Source: Archivesica marissinica
Taxonomy: Eukaryota > Mollusca > Bivalvia > Venerida > Vesicomyidae
Reading direction: 5' to 3'
DNA length: 64,000 nucleotides
Assembly (NCBI GenBank): GCA_014843695.1
Contig: CM026390.1
Span: 60,354,598-60,418,597, forward strand
The notes under the pieces are model-generated. The model had not been told where the DNA came from, did not search any database, and saw nothing but the letters and a program-made list of their open reading frames with translations. The stretch's first letter is position 1, and every line of letters begins with the position of its first letter. A program made the position numbers and the translations under genes. Below are positions 46,867-58,400 of this stretch, in pieces.

Positions 46867-49420
46867 ACCACACTTGCATATAATGCCATTGCGCAAACCA
46901 TACCACACTTGCACATAATGCCATCGTGCTAACCATACCACACTTGCACATAATGCCTTCACGCAAACCATACAACACTTGCACATAATGCCATCGCACA
47001 AACCATACAACACTTGCACATAATGTCATCGCACAAACCATACAACACTTGCGCATAATGCCATCGCACAAACCATACAACACTTGCACATAATGCCATC
47101 TCACAAACCATACAACACTTGCACATAATGTCATCACGCAAACCATACAACACTTGCACATAATGCCATCGCGCAAACCATACAACACTTGCACATAATG
47201 CCATCGCACAAACCATACAACACGTGCACATAATGCCATCGCGCAAACCATACAACACTTGCACATAATGCCATCACGCAAACCATACAACACTTGTACA
47301 TAATGTCATCACACAAACCATACAACACTTGCACATAATGCCATCACGCAAACCATACAACACTTGTACATAATGTCATCGCGCAAACCATACAACACTT
47401 GTACATAATGCCATCGCGCAAGCCATACAACACTTGCACATAATGCCATCGCGCAAACCATACAACACTTGCGAATAATGCCATCGCGCTAACCACACAA
47501 CACTTGCGCATAATGCCATCGCGCTAACCACACAACACTTGCACATAATGTCATCACACAAACCATACAACACTTGCACATAATGCCATCGCGCAAACCA
47601 TACAACACTTGTACATAATGCCATCGCGCAAACCATACAACACTTGCACATAATGTCATCACACAAACCATACAACACTTGCGCATAATGCCATCACGCA
47701 AACCATACAACACTTGCACATAATGCCATCACGCAAACCATACAACACTTGTACATAATGTCATCGCGCAAACCATACAACACTTGTACATAATGTCATC
47801 GCGCAAACCATACAACACTTATACATAATGTCATCGCGCAAACCATACAACACTTGCGCATAATGCCATCGCGCAAACCATACAACACGTGCACATAATG
47901 CCATCGCGCAAACCACACAACACTTGTACATAATGCCATCGCGCAAACCATACAACACTTGCACATAATGCCAACGCGCTAACCATACAACACTTGCGAA
48001 TAATGCCAACGTGCAAACCATACAACACTTGCGAATAATGCCAACGCGCAAACCATACAACACTTGCGAATAATGCCAACGCGCTAACCATACAACACTT
48101 GCGAATAATGCCAACGCGCTAACCATACAACACTTGCACATAATGCCATCGTGCTAACCATACCACACTTGCACATAATGCCATCGTGCTAACCATACCA
48201 CACTTGCACATAATGCCATCGCGCTAACCATACCACACTTGCACATAATGCCATCGTGCTAACCATACCACACTTGCACATAATGCCATCGCGCTAACCA
48301 CACAACACTTGCGAATAATGCCAACGCGCAAACCATACAACACTTGCGAATAATGCCATCGCGCTAACCATACAACACTTGCGAATAATGCCATCGCGCT
48401 AACCACACAACACTTGCGAATAATGTCATCACGCAAACCATACAACACTTGCGAATAATGCCATCGCGCTAACCATACAACACTTGCGAATAATGCCAAC
48501 GCGCAAACCATACAACACTTGCGAATAATGCCATCACGCAAACCATACAACACTTGCGAATAATGCCATCGCGCTAACCATACAACACTTGCGAACAATG
48601 CCATCGCGCTAACCATACAACACTTGCGAATAATGCCATCGCGCTAACCATACAACACTTGCAAATAATGCCATCGCGCTAACCATACAACACTTGCGAA
48701 TAATGCCATCGCGTTAACCATACAACACTTGCGAATAATGCCATCGCGCTAACCATACAACACTTGTACATAATGCCATCGCGCTAACCATACAACACTT
48801 GTACATAATGCCATCGTGCTAACCATACCACACTTGCACATAATGCCATCGCGCTAACCACACAACACTTGCGAATAATGCCAACGCGCAAACCATACAA
48901 CACTTGCGAATAATGCCATCGCGCTAACCATACAACACTTGCGAATAATGCCATCGCGCTAACCACACAACACTTGCGAATAATGTCATCACGCAAACCA
49001 TACAACACTTGCGAATAATGCCATCGCGCTAACCATACAACACTTGCGAATAATGCCAACGCGCAAACCATACAACACTTGCGAATAATGCCATCACGCA
49101 AACCATACAACACTTGCGAACAATGCCATCGCGCTAACCATACAACACTTGCGAATAATGCCATCGCGCTAACCATACAACACTTGCGAATAATGCCATC
49201 GCGCTAACCATACAACACTTGTACATAATGCCATCGCGCTAACCATACAACACTTGTACATAATGCCATCGCGCTAACCATACAACACTTGCACATAATG
49301 CCATCGCGCTAACCATACAACACTTGCACATAATGCCATCGCGCTAACCATACAACACTTGCACATAATGCCATCGCGCTAACCATACAACACTTGCACA
49401 TAATGCCAACGCGCAAACCA
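46867..49420. repeat. satellite block B3 (35-bp unit), right end of the array
   Basis: About 73 copies of unit B. The segment 48224-48616 recurs at 48784-49176, offset 560 bp (16 x 35). The array ends abruptly at GCAAACCACAATGTAAACCG. Confidence 0.94.
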
Positions 49421-49794
49421 CAATGTAAACCGTACGTCCACATACTGCCTACGCTAATGGTATCGACTCGAATACAAGCTTTGTTGTAATAGGATTTAAG
49501 TCATTTTCATTATCAGCACCATCTACACTGCCATACATCGAGTTGCCTAATTTACCAGAGCTTAATTTTATATTCTCCTGCAGTGACATTGATTTCGTAC
49601 AAATACGTGCATGCCTCTGTTTCTGAAATTAAATCGCTTCCTATGCACACTTTGCGTAAGGTGTGCGTGTCTTCCGAGTTATATTCCTGTTAAAACGAAC
49701 AACAACATTGCAATGTATGCGAGTGTCCCGTTGTTTGTGTGACATACGTTTTAATAAGACACACTAAAAACGATTATACGCATTACAGACGGAT
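49421..49794. other. no supportable gene
   Basis: Unique-looking right flank of the satellite, AT-rich. Confidence 0.5.
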
Positions 49795-50015
49795 CTATAG
49801 TACAGTGGTAACATGCTGGACTGGTAATACAGGGATCGCAGGTTCGATCCCCCGTCTGACCCTAAAACAATTAACAGTCTTTCAGATGGGACGTTAAACC
49901 GAGGTATCGTGTCGGTGCTTTACACCGTGCACGTAAAAGAATTAGAGGAGACTCTGGAATGGGTATCTCTCAATATCATTGCACTATCCTCCAAAAATCT
50001 AAAATGACTAATCTC
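49795..50015 (+). mobile_element. SINE family 1 copy, tail missing
   Basis: Good head (GGATCTATAGTACAGTGGTA, CTGGACTGGTAATACAGG, GGTTCGATCCCCC), full middle, cut off at AATGACTAATCTCT just before the conserved tail; repeat Y begins within 20 bases. Confidence 0.88.
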
Positions 50016-50029
50016 TAATGACTAAACAG

Positions 50030-50290
50030 ATGTTTCTTTAGAATAAATGTAATTTTATCAAAATCGTGTTAATTAATTGAACCAATTTTTACAGTAATGT
50101 ATCCATTGGACATGCTAAAGGATATCTGTCGAGATTTAATAATTTCATAATTATAAGATGAGAATAGGGACGATAATGGAAAACATGTGGTGCAAAGGAA
50201 ACAACGATAAAAACAGAGGAAACCAATATACTATTAGGAGTATTCAGGGGCAGTAACTGACTAATGGTTCTCATTCCAACGTCTTTCAAC
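50030..50290 (+). repeat. dispersed repeat Y, copy 2
   Basis: TTTTATCAAAATCGTGTTAA, ATCTGTCGAGATTTAATAAT, ACGATAAAAACAGAGGAAAC and GGAGTATTCAGGGGCAGTAA, in the same order as 7411-7583 plus 9037-9105. The site corresponding to the TTAA insertion is uninterrupted, though its bases differ (CAATATACTATT). Confidence 0.8.
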
Positions 50291-50604
50291 TGTACCGTGT
50301 TACATATTTATATAACATGTTGTGGATATTTCTAATGTCATCACTTGTATTGGCAAATCTTTGGTATCTTTCGAGAGACTGGATCGCCTTTACTCATTCA
50401 CGTATCATATCCATACTAATTAAATTCCTGGTATACGAATGTTTTCCTGATTGAGTTAGCGGAACCATGTGCAGTTACAAGTCGCTAGATTTGTTCATCG
50501 CGTCGCTTGTTGGTCTCGACTTGCATCGTGGGAGGTTAGAGACATACTAAAAGGGACGTGGGAATATATTCAAATTATGACATGCGTACATTTTCACTTT
50601 AAAC

Positions 50605-50850
50605 TTTTTTTTATTTTACAAAGATTGCTTCTAAAGTTCTAACAACTTATATTAATCACTCTCGTTGGATCGGTTGAAAGCGTAACTGTGGTCATTCGTG
50701 TGGGGGGAAACCGGAGTACCCGGAGAAAACACACCTGTCCGATCTGGCGACCACCGTATCAGCTCACATACTTCCCGTACCAAGGATCGAACCCGGGTTG
50801 CATTGGTGAGAAGCAAGAGCGCTGACTAGTGCGCTAATCGGAAAGGCACA
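50605..50850 (-). mobile_element. SINE family 5 copy
   Basis: Minus-strand head CCGATTAGCGCACTAGTCAG, B box GGGTTCGATCCTT, CGGTTTCCCCCCACACGAAT, tail AGTGATTAATATAAGTTGTT. Same family as 34612 and 61265. Confidence 0.87.
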
Positions 50851-50929
50851 TATTGCTATGAATATATACAACCGAACTTGAAAACCAGGGGAAGAAACTG
50901 AAATCGAGTTGCATTGAGCGATAGTGCTG

Positions 50930-51031
50930 AATTTTCTATTATCTCCCTTGACAGAAAATGCCCGATGTATCCAGTATACTGGTCCGTTTAGCTGGAATCC
51001 ATGATTTTACTGTTCCATAGCAAGATGTTGT
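50930..51031 (+). repeat. dispersed repeat Y, left-part fragment
   Basis: TTTTCTATTATCTCCCTTGA and GGTCCGTTTAGCTGGAATCC then ATGATTTTACTGTT match 7284-7370. Confidence 0.7.
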
Positions 51032-51745
51032 CGTATATATATACCTTTATTACCTCCAATACTGGAGGGCAGAACAAGAAGTTTTCATATATAATTTACA
51101 TAGAAATCAATACAAACAGAATGTAAAATTGCATAGAAGATTACAAATAGAAATGTGGCAAGTCGGTGTAAGATCTCCATCGGTCAGACATGACAGTATA
51201 TCACCAATCCCTCATATATAAGCGATAAACATCTTCCACCGAGTCACTCTACATGTAATCCAAGATGTGTGTATTATAGTGCACACGTGGATAAATAATA
51301 TTCAGGAGAATTCGTATTGAGTTAGAAATTTAAGTCACATGCACTTATCATCAAATTCAGTACCCTTGTCGAAACGAAATACTAGGAGGACAATGTGGGC
51401 TAAATGTTGTTGACATGTGATACAAAGGAACCAACGATAACAAGAAAAGCTATGACAACAATTGTTGCCATAGCAATACTCATCTGCTATAAATAATGAT
51501 GTAGGGGTTAGAGAATGGAGTTATATATTAGCAAGACATCTCAACCCCCCATATTTAAAAGTCGCCATCACATAAATGCATTTGGGCGACTAAGTTTTCT
51601 AAAACGTTTAAAATAAATACCATCTAACAGAGATGAGCCTGACCCTCTCAATATCAAATCTTTCAGTTGGGACTATAAACGAGAGACTCGCCTCGTTGCT
51701 ATACAACAGACATATAAAACAACCAACGTGTGGACACTATTTAGG
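51032..51745. other. no gene; repeat fragments
   Basis: Contains GTGATACAAAGGAACCAACG (51418), a small piece of repeat Y, and the 32-bp near-palindrome listed next. Otherwise plain. Confidence 0.5.
51560..51591. repeat. 32-bp near-palindrome, copy 2
   Basis: AGTCGCCATCACATAAATGC then ATTTGGGCGACT, differing from 4384-4415 at two positions. Confidence 0.6.
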
Positions 51746-52032
51746 TGGATCTGTAGTCCAGTGGTAACACGCTGGACTGGTAATCCAGGTATCACAGGTT
51801 CGATCCCCCGTCTGACCCTAATAAAATTAACAGTCTTTCAGATGGGACGTTAAACCGAGGTCTCGTGTCGGTGCTTTACACTGTGCACGTAAAAGAACCA
51901 GAGGAGACTCTGGAATGGGTCTCTGTCTGTATCATTGCACTATCCTCCAACATCTAAAATGACTAATCTCTTCAGGAGGCGTCGCTCATATGGGCAACCG
52001 GTAACGACGATAAATAAACGTAAAACACACAC
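51746..52032 (+). mobile_element. SINE family 1, best full-length copy
   Basis: Complete: head GGATCTGTAGTCCAGTGGTA with CTGGACTGGTAATCCAGG and B box GGTTCGATCCCCC; linker GTCTGACCCTAATAAAAT; middle GAGGTCTCGTGTCGGTGCTT and GAACCAGAGGAGACTCTGGA; tail CTTCAGGAGGCGTCGCTCAT then GGGCAACCGGTAACGACGAT; ending AAATAAACGTAAAACACACA. About 285 bp. Useful as the reference for the other copies. Confidence 0.92.
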
Positions 52033-54946
52033 TATTTATACTAAGAATAACTATGCATGGTTTACTGTTAAACACGAGAAACGACAATATAACAAACATG
52101 TCGACAGTGTTTTAGGAAAGGGTTGTTGCACTGACTTATTTAGCTAAAGAATGCCTTTAAATCTTAATGCTAGGTCACGTGCATAAGTGGTGAAGGGTGG
52201 TAGGGGAAACCTACATTTGTATATTCAACCTGTAAATAGGGATGAAAAGGTTAGACAAGAAAGTAGCAGTTAATGGAAATTAAAAATTGGGAAGCAGTGG
52301 TTACCGGTAGGTAAAATACATTAAGACATAAAAAAAAAAATATATTGACAAAATGTCGCTACCAAGTCATTTTGTCCTTGTTTATAAATACATGTAGGCC
52401 TACAGTCTGGTGGGGAAAAAACAAGGAATTTCTGTGACCTGGGTTGGGGATTTGCGTCAGGGAATCACTTAATAACAAGATTAAGAAATAAACATATTTA
52501 ATTCAAGTAAAATACTACAAATATCATCATAGTACATGACAGCAATGTTTCTACACAGATATTCAAAATGATGCAAATCATAAAACATTGGTGAACATAA
52601 TTTATATACATGTAGTCTAAATACATATATACATGCAATTGCATAAGAAATTATACATTTCTAGCATCTTGAGCAAATATTTATGATGTTTTATTTACAA
52701 TAAAGTGGACCACGATGGCCCTATATAGCTCACCTGACTGACTCCATTGTTCACACAAGTGTGTCATGCAACAACTATGAATATCATTGTATTGTACATT
52801 GATCAATCTTACTAAATGTCGGCGATAGATTTTCCGAAGAATTTGTAATACTTTGAGATGGAAGAATTTGTACCATGATGACAAGTAAATACTAAATCAT
52901 AAATGGTGACTATAAACCCTATGGTTGCTGAGGAGAAGACACTTGTACATGTTCATTGTGACGACGTCGGACGAGTGGTAACCATATATGTAGTTTCTTC
53001 AACACTTGCTAACGTTTTTCAGGATTTACTCATCTATAAACTACATAAGGGGATGCTATATTGTGATATCCGCTTTAAATATCGAAAAAATTAACGGAAA
53101 TAAACTAAGGATCGAAAATGGATTTTGAACATTTTGCGTAATTTCCACTTGTTTTCCATAGAAACTACCGCCAATATGTAGGAGTAAACAGGTCAAGTGG
53201 TTGGGAAATATTTCTCCATAATTTAAATATGTAATTAATTGATGGTTGTTTGGGTCAGGCAGTCAGTGATTAAGCTTGGCTGAAATCTTGGGAAGAAGTC
53301 ACTTATTCCTAACTTATTCTCACACTATTCATACAGTTAGAAATTCGAACATTTACAGAGAAGTATAACTTCAACTACTGTGTTCAAGAATGTAAATGTT
53401 AAACCAAATTGACCTGCAGAGCCTACAGTAAATAAATATGTTATTGCTCTCTATCGTGACATGTATTTCACTAATATTCACATATTAACATATTCAAGAC
53501 ACTGTATTGAGTATTTTCCATAAATCACAATAAATGGTACCATGATCATCTTATTATTTTGCTATGTCTCATCACAGACAACCACTATGACACATTTGAC
53601 TGTTCACATACGGAACGATACAGTACAACCGAACATATGTGACCATCTGCAACAAATATGTATTCCTGTAAAACACAATATATAAATTCTTGTTATTGTA
53701 TATACAGGCACAACAGCTGTAGATTGCTGTAATTGACATTGGCTTGCTGGTATTAGTGTCAAAATCACTGGAATTCAAAAATAAATGCAGAAACAAAAAT
53801 ATAAGTTTTGGTATTATAATTTTTAGTGGCTTTACTGCGAGTACATGTGTGCACTACACTAACGTGGGTTCTTGGAAACATGATCTGATCGGACAAATCT
53901 ATACTGTGGACTAATCTCCGAGTTTGTTGAATGCTAGACTTCATGTGTATTTCCAGGATCCTATTTTCTACATGTTCCTGGTACTTGCAAAAATAATCCA
54001 CCATATTGGAAATCTTAAAATCATCAAAAATTATGGGAATTATAATAGAAATAGTAAATGAATTTAAAATGGTAGACATATTGAATGGCAATTGGCAGTT
54101 TGGTGGAATCAATTAAGAAAAAACGGCAGACAAGACAGGCAAAGAACATGGTATCAATTGTGAGAACAAGTTGTCAATAAATCACAAAGTTGTGATAAAC
54201 TTCAGCCAAACATGTAGACGACCATTTCGTAATTGCTACAATCAACATGACCTATCCCACATCATGGCATAGTGTGGGGCCGTTACCTTTCAGGATGATC
54301 ATTACCTTGTGAACGTTACCACATCACTGATCAGTAAATTGTAACCCCCAACTCGCCTCCCCATCATATACAATTGTAAATGCTACGACATGTTCCAAAA
54401 TGATAAAACATTGTCAAATCTCAAGATGAATATCAAGCATTTTTGATTGGCTGAGTCTGGGTATCAACCTAACACTATGGTACATAATTTGAAAATAGTT
54501 TTGTAATCCTGGACGTACTATTTTTATGTTTGAATCTACATAATTTTATTTTATGCAGCAGTGCTTATTCGAAAGTGGTGACAACGACAGGAACTTCAGG
54601 TTTATTGTTTGTCGCGCACTTTGTCAATTTGAATTGTCTTCGCCGCATACTAACTGTTGTGTTTTCAAATATCTCAGACATTGGCACAATTCGATTATGG
54701 CAGGCTTGTATATACAAGGACTGAAACTAAATGTTATGTACATATGTTGCATATTAATGACAATTTCTTCACATTATCATCAACATTTGTAATCTGAGTT
54801 TCACTACAAACTGTTTTGGCACCCTAGAAACCATAGGCACCGATTACAGGCCATGCTATTGTGATATTATTAGTTTGACACTGGTCAGACAAATGACTAA
54901 AATGCATAGAAAATCTGATGTGTCTGACATGAGGAGTATTTCTCAC
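52033..54946. other. about 2.9 kb without a recognised gene or repeat
   Basis: The longest stretch with no second copy of anything in the window. Short ORFs (for example 53765-54112 minus, 54530-54792 plus) show no domain and no convincing splice sites. A poly-A run lies at 52330-52340. It may hold small exons or regulatory sequence that I cannot see without comparison. Confidence 0.45.
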
Positions 54947-55221
54947 TAGGGTTTCAACGGCTACACGTGTAAACAGAGCCGTGTCGTGTAATGGTAATAC
55001 AAGTGTACTAATTGAGTAACCGTGTACACTATCTTAATTGATGACGTTGTATAATGAAGCTTAGTGACGTAATAAAATCATAGCATCGACCGTTTCACTG
55101 AATTTTGTGAGACCTAGTACATGTAAATAATCATGGAGAATAAACAGAGTGTAAACGACGTCATGCCGTGTACAAAGGATCGTGTACACGTTTACAAAAA
55201 TATGTACATGTGGCAGCCCTA
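54947..55221. mobile_element. hAT-like MITE, 275 bp
   Basis: Perfect 8-bp target duplication TTTCTCAC at 54939-54946 and 55222-55229. Ends TAGGGTTTCAACGGCTACAC and TGTACATGTGGCAGCCCTA are imperfect inverted repeats (TAGGGYTKCMAC). The 8-bp duplication and TAGGG ends are typical of hAT elements. No ORF. Confidence 0.85.
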
Positions 55222-55229
55222 TTTCTCAC

Positions 55230-55464
55230 ACATACATGTATCAACATTACCCGACATGCCTGAAACATATGCTCTGCACATCATCTCGAGCAACATACAT
55301 GTCAAGTGATTATAGGATTCCTCCAGCGGTTCAAGAGATTTGAGAGGACACCAATTTGTGACGGGTAGACGGAGACCATTCCGCTATGCGTGTTAAATAT
55401 ACAGAGATGCTACAAACAAAGGGTATTAAATAATGAAAATAAAATTACAGAGAATGTAGAAGTG
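55230..55464. other. no feature recognised
   Basis: Short unique-looking spacer between the hAT-like MITE and the SINE family 3 copy. Confidence 0.5.
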
Positions 55465-55862
55465 GAATTCGCAGTTACAATTGTGCCATTAGGCAAGGCA
55501 CTTAAATTTCACATACTTATTTTCTTATCTGCCTTGTGGTGATGGATTAACCCTTTCCTTCATAGAGATTTAGGTTAGTATACTATTATATCTCCATATA
55601 AACGACAGCCATTTAGTTATAGTGCAGTGGATAAGTAGTCACCATATCTATCCCAACTCCATAGATATTACTGGGAAAACATGAGATTCTGGCCTGCATT
55701 ATGAACATTGGTTTGGCTACTACATTGCCAATGTATGTCGTATTGGTAATGGCATCAATAGGTGCTTCTATGAGGGAAAGGGTTAATATAAGTTGTAGGA
55801 ACTTGTTTCGCAATCAAGTTAAATTGCTAAATTTGTATAAACTAAAAGTGGATTGTTTTGGC
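55465..55862 (+). mobile_element. SINE family 3 copy interrupted by a piggyBac-like MITE
   Basis: Left part 55465-55546 (GCAGTTACAATTGTGCCATT, GGCAAGGCACTTAAATTTCA, GTGGTGATGGA) and right part 55786-55862 (TATAAGTTGTAGGAACTTGT, TTCGCAATCAAG). The head is missing, and about 28 bp before the insertion site has been lost compared with 63795-63945. Confidence 0.82.
55551..55781. mobile_element. piggyBac-like MITE, 231 bp
   Basis: TTAA at 55547-55550 and 55782-55785. Ends CCCTTTCCTTCATAGAG and CTTCTATGAGGGAAAGGG are inverted. It sits in the TTAA of the SINE family 3 tail. Confidence 0.9.
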
Positions 55863-56109
55863 AAATACTTACACCATGATGAAATCCAAGGAATGCCATT
55901 GAGTTTGAATCTGTAACTTAACATCCTAGGTTGGAATGACCTAAAAATAATAAAACATGTACACCAGTGAGTTGTTTTAACAGGAGCAGGGTAATACATA
56001 TGTCCACCAAAACCACACCCAGTTGAAAGTGCTGTCACCCTTTTTGAATATTTACTCATTGAAAAACAAATTAATATTAGTTTGTCTTGCTGAGAAATTG
56101 AATTTTCCA

Positions 56110-56220
56110 TTTGGAAACTGATAGCATGTTGAGCAAAGAAAACACAGATAAAACAGAGGAAACAACTTAAGATGTATATACTTTTTGGGAGTATTCAGGG
56201 ATAGTAACACTGGGATATGA
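56110..56220 (+). repeat. dispersed repeat Y, right-part fragment with empty TTAA site
   Basis: AACACAGATAAAACAGAGGA then AACAACTTAAGATG and GGGAGTATTCAGGGATAGTA. The single TTAA corresponds to the target of the 1445-bp element at 7588. Confidence 0.75.
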
Positions 56221-56304
56221 AGTGTTTGGAGGTACTAGTATAATTATAAATGGTAGTTCAGGGATTCTATTCAGTAGGACGTCAGATTTCGCACTGATCA
56301 ATAA

Positions 56305-56609
56305 AATGGTTCTAAATTGGAGACGCCTTGACCTTCGTCGCATCGACCAAAGATTGGTTATGTTCCACAACACCCTCCATAACCAAGTTGCCATTCAAGC
56401 TGAAAACTACCTTACCCCAAATACAAGATCTTCCAGAACATCCCATTCCCAAGCATTCCGACAGATCCAAACAGTGACTGACTACCATAAATAGTCCTTC
56501 TTTCCAAGAACCATTGTCCACTGGAATGCTTTGCCCCCAGATAGTGTCACCTTGTCTGGCCCACAGTTCAGTCTGGCTGTAAGTCGGATTGAACATGTTT
56601 CTCCCTAAA
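56305..56609 (+). pseudogene. LINE reverse transcriptase C-terminal end
   Basis: Plus-strand frame LNWRRLDLRRIDQRLVMFHN...AIQAENYLTPNTRSSRTSH...FPRTIVHWNALPPDSVTLSG, interrupted by a TAA after TVTDYHK and closed at HVSP. The pattern L.WR.L..RR...RL.M.+...H, YLTP.TR, and SFFPRTI..WN.LP is the characteristic C-terminus of non-LTR retrotransposon ORF2 in animals. The 3' region includes GTCTAAGGTCCCCACCAGGG and ends in a short (GATA)n tail near 56750-56760. Clearly dead. Confidence 0.83.
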
Positions 56610-57045
56610 TAAACCTGCCCTGTTCTTAACCTGTTTTTAACCAACCTAACATCATTCTTTTATCATCTTTTATTTCATTTCTTACTAACATTCTTGTCAG
56701 TTGACGCGCGTCAAAGTCTAAGGTCCCCACCAGGGGTTTGACTAATAGGAAGATAGATAGATATGCAACAATTGTAAACAAATCTGTTCCAATTATAGCG
56801 CCTATCCAGAGTCTTTATATATATAATAAGTGTTCTTCAAATAAAATACAATTTTTAAAAAAACATGCATGTATATATATATGTTATATAATAATTTCAC
56901 AAAACGTTTGCATCCAGCCAGATTTCACTCAAAAGACGCGGGTTTGTTCATCAAAAAATATAATTTTCGACGAGGTGCTTCAGTAGTGTAGATTATTGAG
57001 CTACTTATACATGTAGTCTTTACTTTAGCCAGCGTGCAGAGTTAA

Positions 57046-57282
57046 CCCATTCAACACCAAGTAACTGACATGGACTGGTCCATGATACTTTTAGACTAAT
57101 ACATTAATAAGACAATTGCATTTGGACAAGTTCATTTATCAAAATGGGTAATTTTGTGTAAAAATAGTAATATTACTGGTAAAAAGTGCAGACCCTGATG
57201 AGACGGCTCGTCACGAGCAGGTTCATCAGAATCTACACATTTATTTTGTAAACCTATTTAGAGGTCTGTGGTGTTGAAAGGG
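57046..57282. mobile_element. piggyBac-like MITE, 237 bp
   Basis: TTAA at 57042-57045 and 57283-57286. Ends CCCATTCAACACCAAG and GTGGTGTTGAAAGGG are inverted with one mismatch over 12. An internal GACGGCTCGTCACGAGC hairpin lies near 57201. Confidence 0.88.
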
Positions 57283-58189
57283 TTAAATGTAGATATAATT
57301 ATTACTAGTCTACACAGTTATTTACCCTTTTTGATAATGATGGGTTTTCAGTCATCACATCTATACAGTCTGGTGGACAGTTCCGGCTTGACAGGTTCCC
57401 AGCCACTCTCTCATCTAAGTCAACACAACCAAGGTGGAACCCATCCATTACAAATTGTACTGCATCATCATCTTTGTATCATAATTTTGTTAGCGACAGA
57501 GGCAATGTAACATGTTGTCTGGAACCGAGTCTACCACGCTGTGTTTCCACTTCCTCGACATTGTGATGTCAACCTAGTAGAATAAAAGGTGTGTTTTGCA
57601 TATAAACCGACAGTTATGAAATGCTAAACTGTCTAATCTTATCAGTGATTATTATGACATTGCAATTACTTTAGTTGGTGTCAGTTCTTCAGACTGCCCA
57701 GTTAATTGGTTAATCCAGTGTGGATGGCTTGCAAGACGACAGCCATGTGTTCAAGCCCCCAGTACACAGGTTTTCAGGGAGTTAAACATGTTTGTTACAC
57801 TCCTTGTCGTTAGTCAAAGGCATATATTATGTGGATTTGCTAAATAAACATTGGTGTTGTTGTTGTTGTTGTATAATTAGAAGTCATTGCAGATATAGCG
57901 TGTGACTGACATGTTCTGCTTAAAACCATAGGAAAGAAACTTTTGCCTTGCCAGGAGTATTTACAATGTAGCGGCATCGGTTATCTTTACGTGTTGTGGA
58001 TGGTGTAAAGGACAATGAGTAGCTTTATTTTGCGAGTAATTCTCAGCACCTCATACTTGTCAGTACATTTACAAAGAACAAGAGGGAGAAGTGTAGCGAT
58101 TCGGCACAGTCTATACATCAGACTACACATGCCCACTTAGGAGAGCCAACTTGCAAGCGGGTGGTCGTGGGTTCAATCCCTGCACCATT
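57283..58189. other. no gene; simple repeat
   Basis: Contains a short TTGTTGTTGTTG run at 57852-57872. A tRNA-like phrase, GTGGTCGTGGGTTCAATCCC, at 58161 may be the remnant of another SINE head. Nothing else is supportable. Confidence 0.45.
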
Positions 58190-58400
58190 TTACTTTTTTG
58201 TATGTATGTATGTTTCATTAATATTAAACCCCTTGCACGGACCTAGCCATATTTTCATGGGCAGAGTTAGCCGACCAATACTAAGCAATGTGTGTTCGGT
58301 GCCTTGCAACAATGACATTACATATGTGACCTGACCGATCATACAACCCGGGACAGTTCCATACCAAATCCGATGCTCTACCAATGGACCAAGGACGCTA
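58190..58400 (-). mobile_element. SINE family 4 copy
   Basis: GTATGTATGTATG tail, ATTAAACCCCTTGCACGGAC, ACTAAGCAATGTGTG, GTGCCTTGCAACAATGACAT, and a decayed head (AATCCGATGCTCTACCAATG). More diverged than the copy at 9301. Confidence 0.83.

Noticed and set aside
40105..49176. Many minus-strand ORFs of 65-580 codons with 35-residue repeats (CMVCAMALCASVVWFARWHY type)
   Set aside because: The 35-bp unit has no stop on the minus strand, so all frames stay open. These are satellite shadows and not proteins.
49795..49862. Possible tRNA genes at this and similar sites (3550, 9450, 17180, 18720, 21430, 23190, 51750)
   Set aside because: Each is the head of a SINE: it continues into a conserved non-tRNA body and tail, recurs as a family, and lacks a clean acceptor stem. 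None is a free-standing tRNA.
56312..56644. 110-codon minus ORF
   Set aside because: It is the antisense of the LINE reverse transcriptase fragment on the plus strand.
58161..58190. GGTTCAATCCC as a separate SINE head
   Set aside because: Only the B-box-like phrase is present, without a body or tail belonging to any family seen here.
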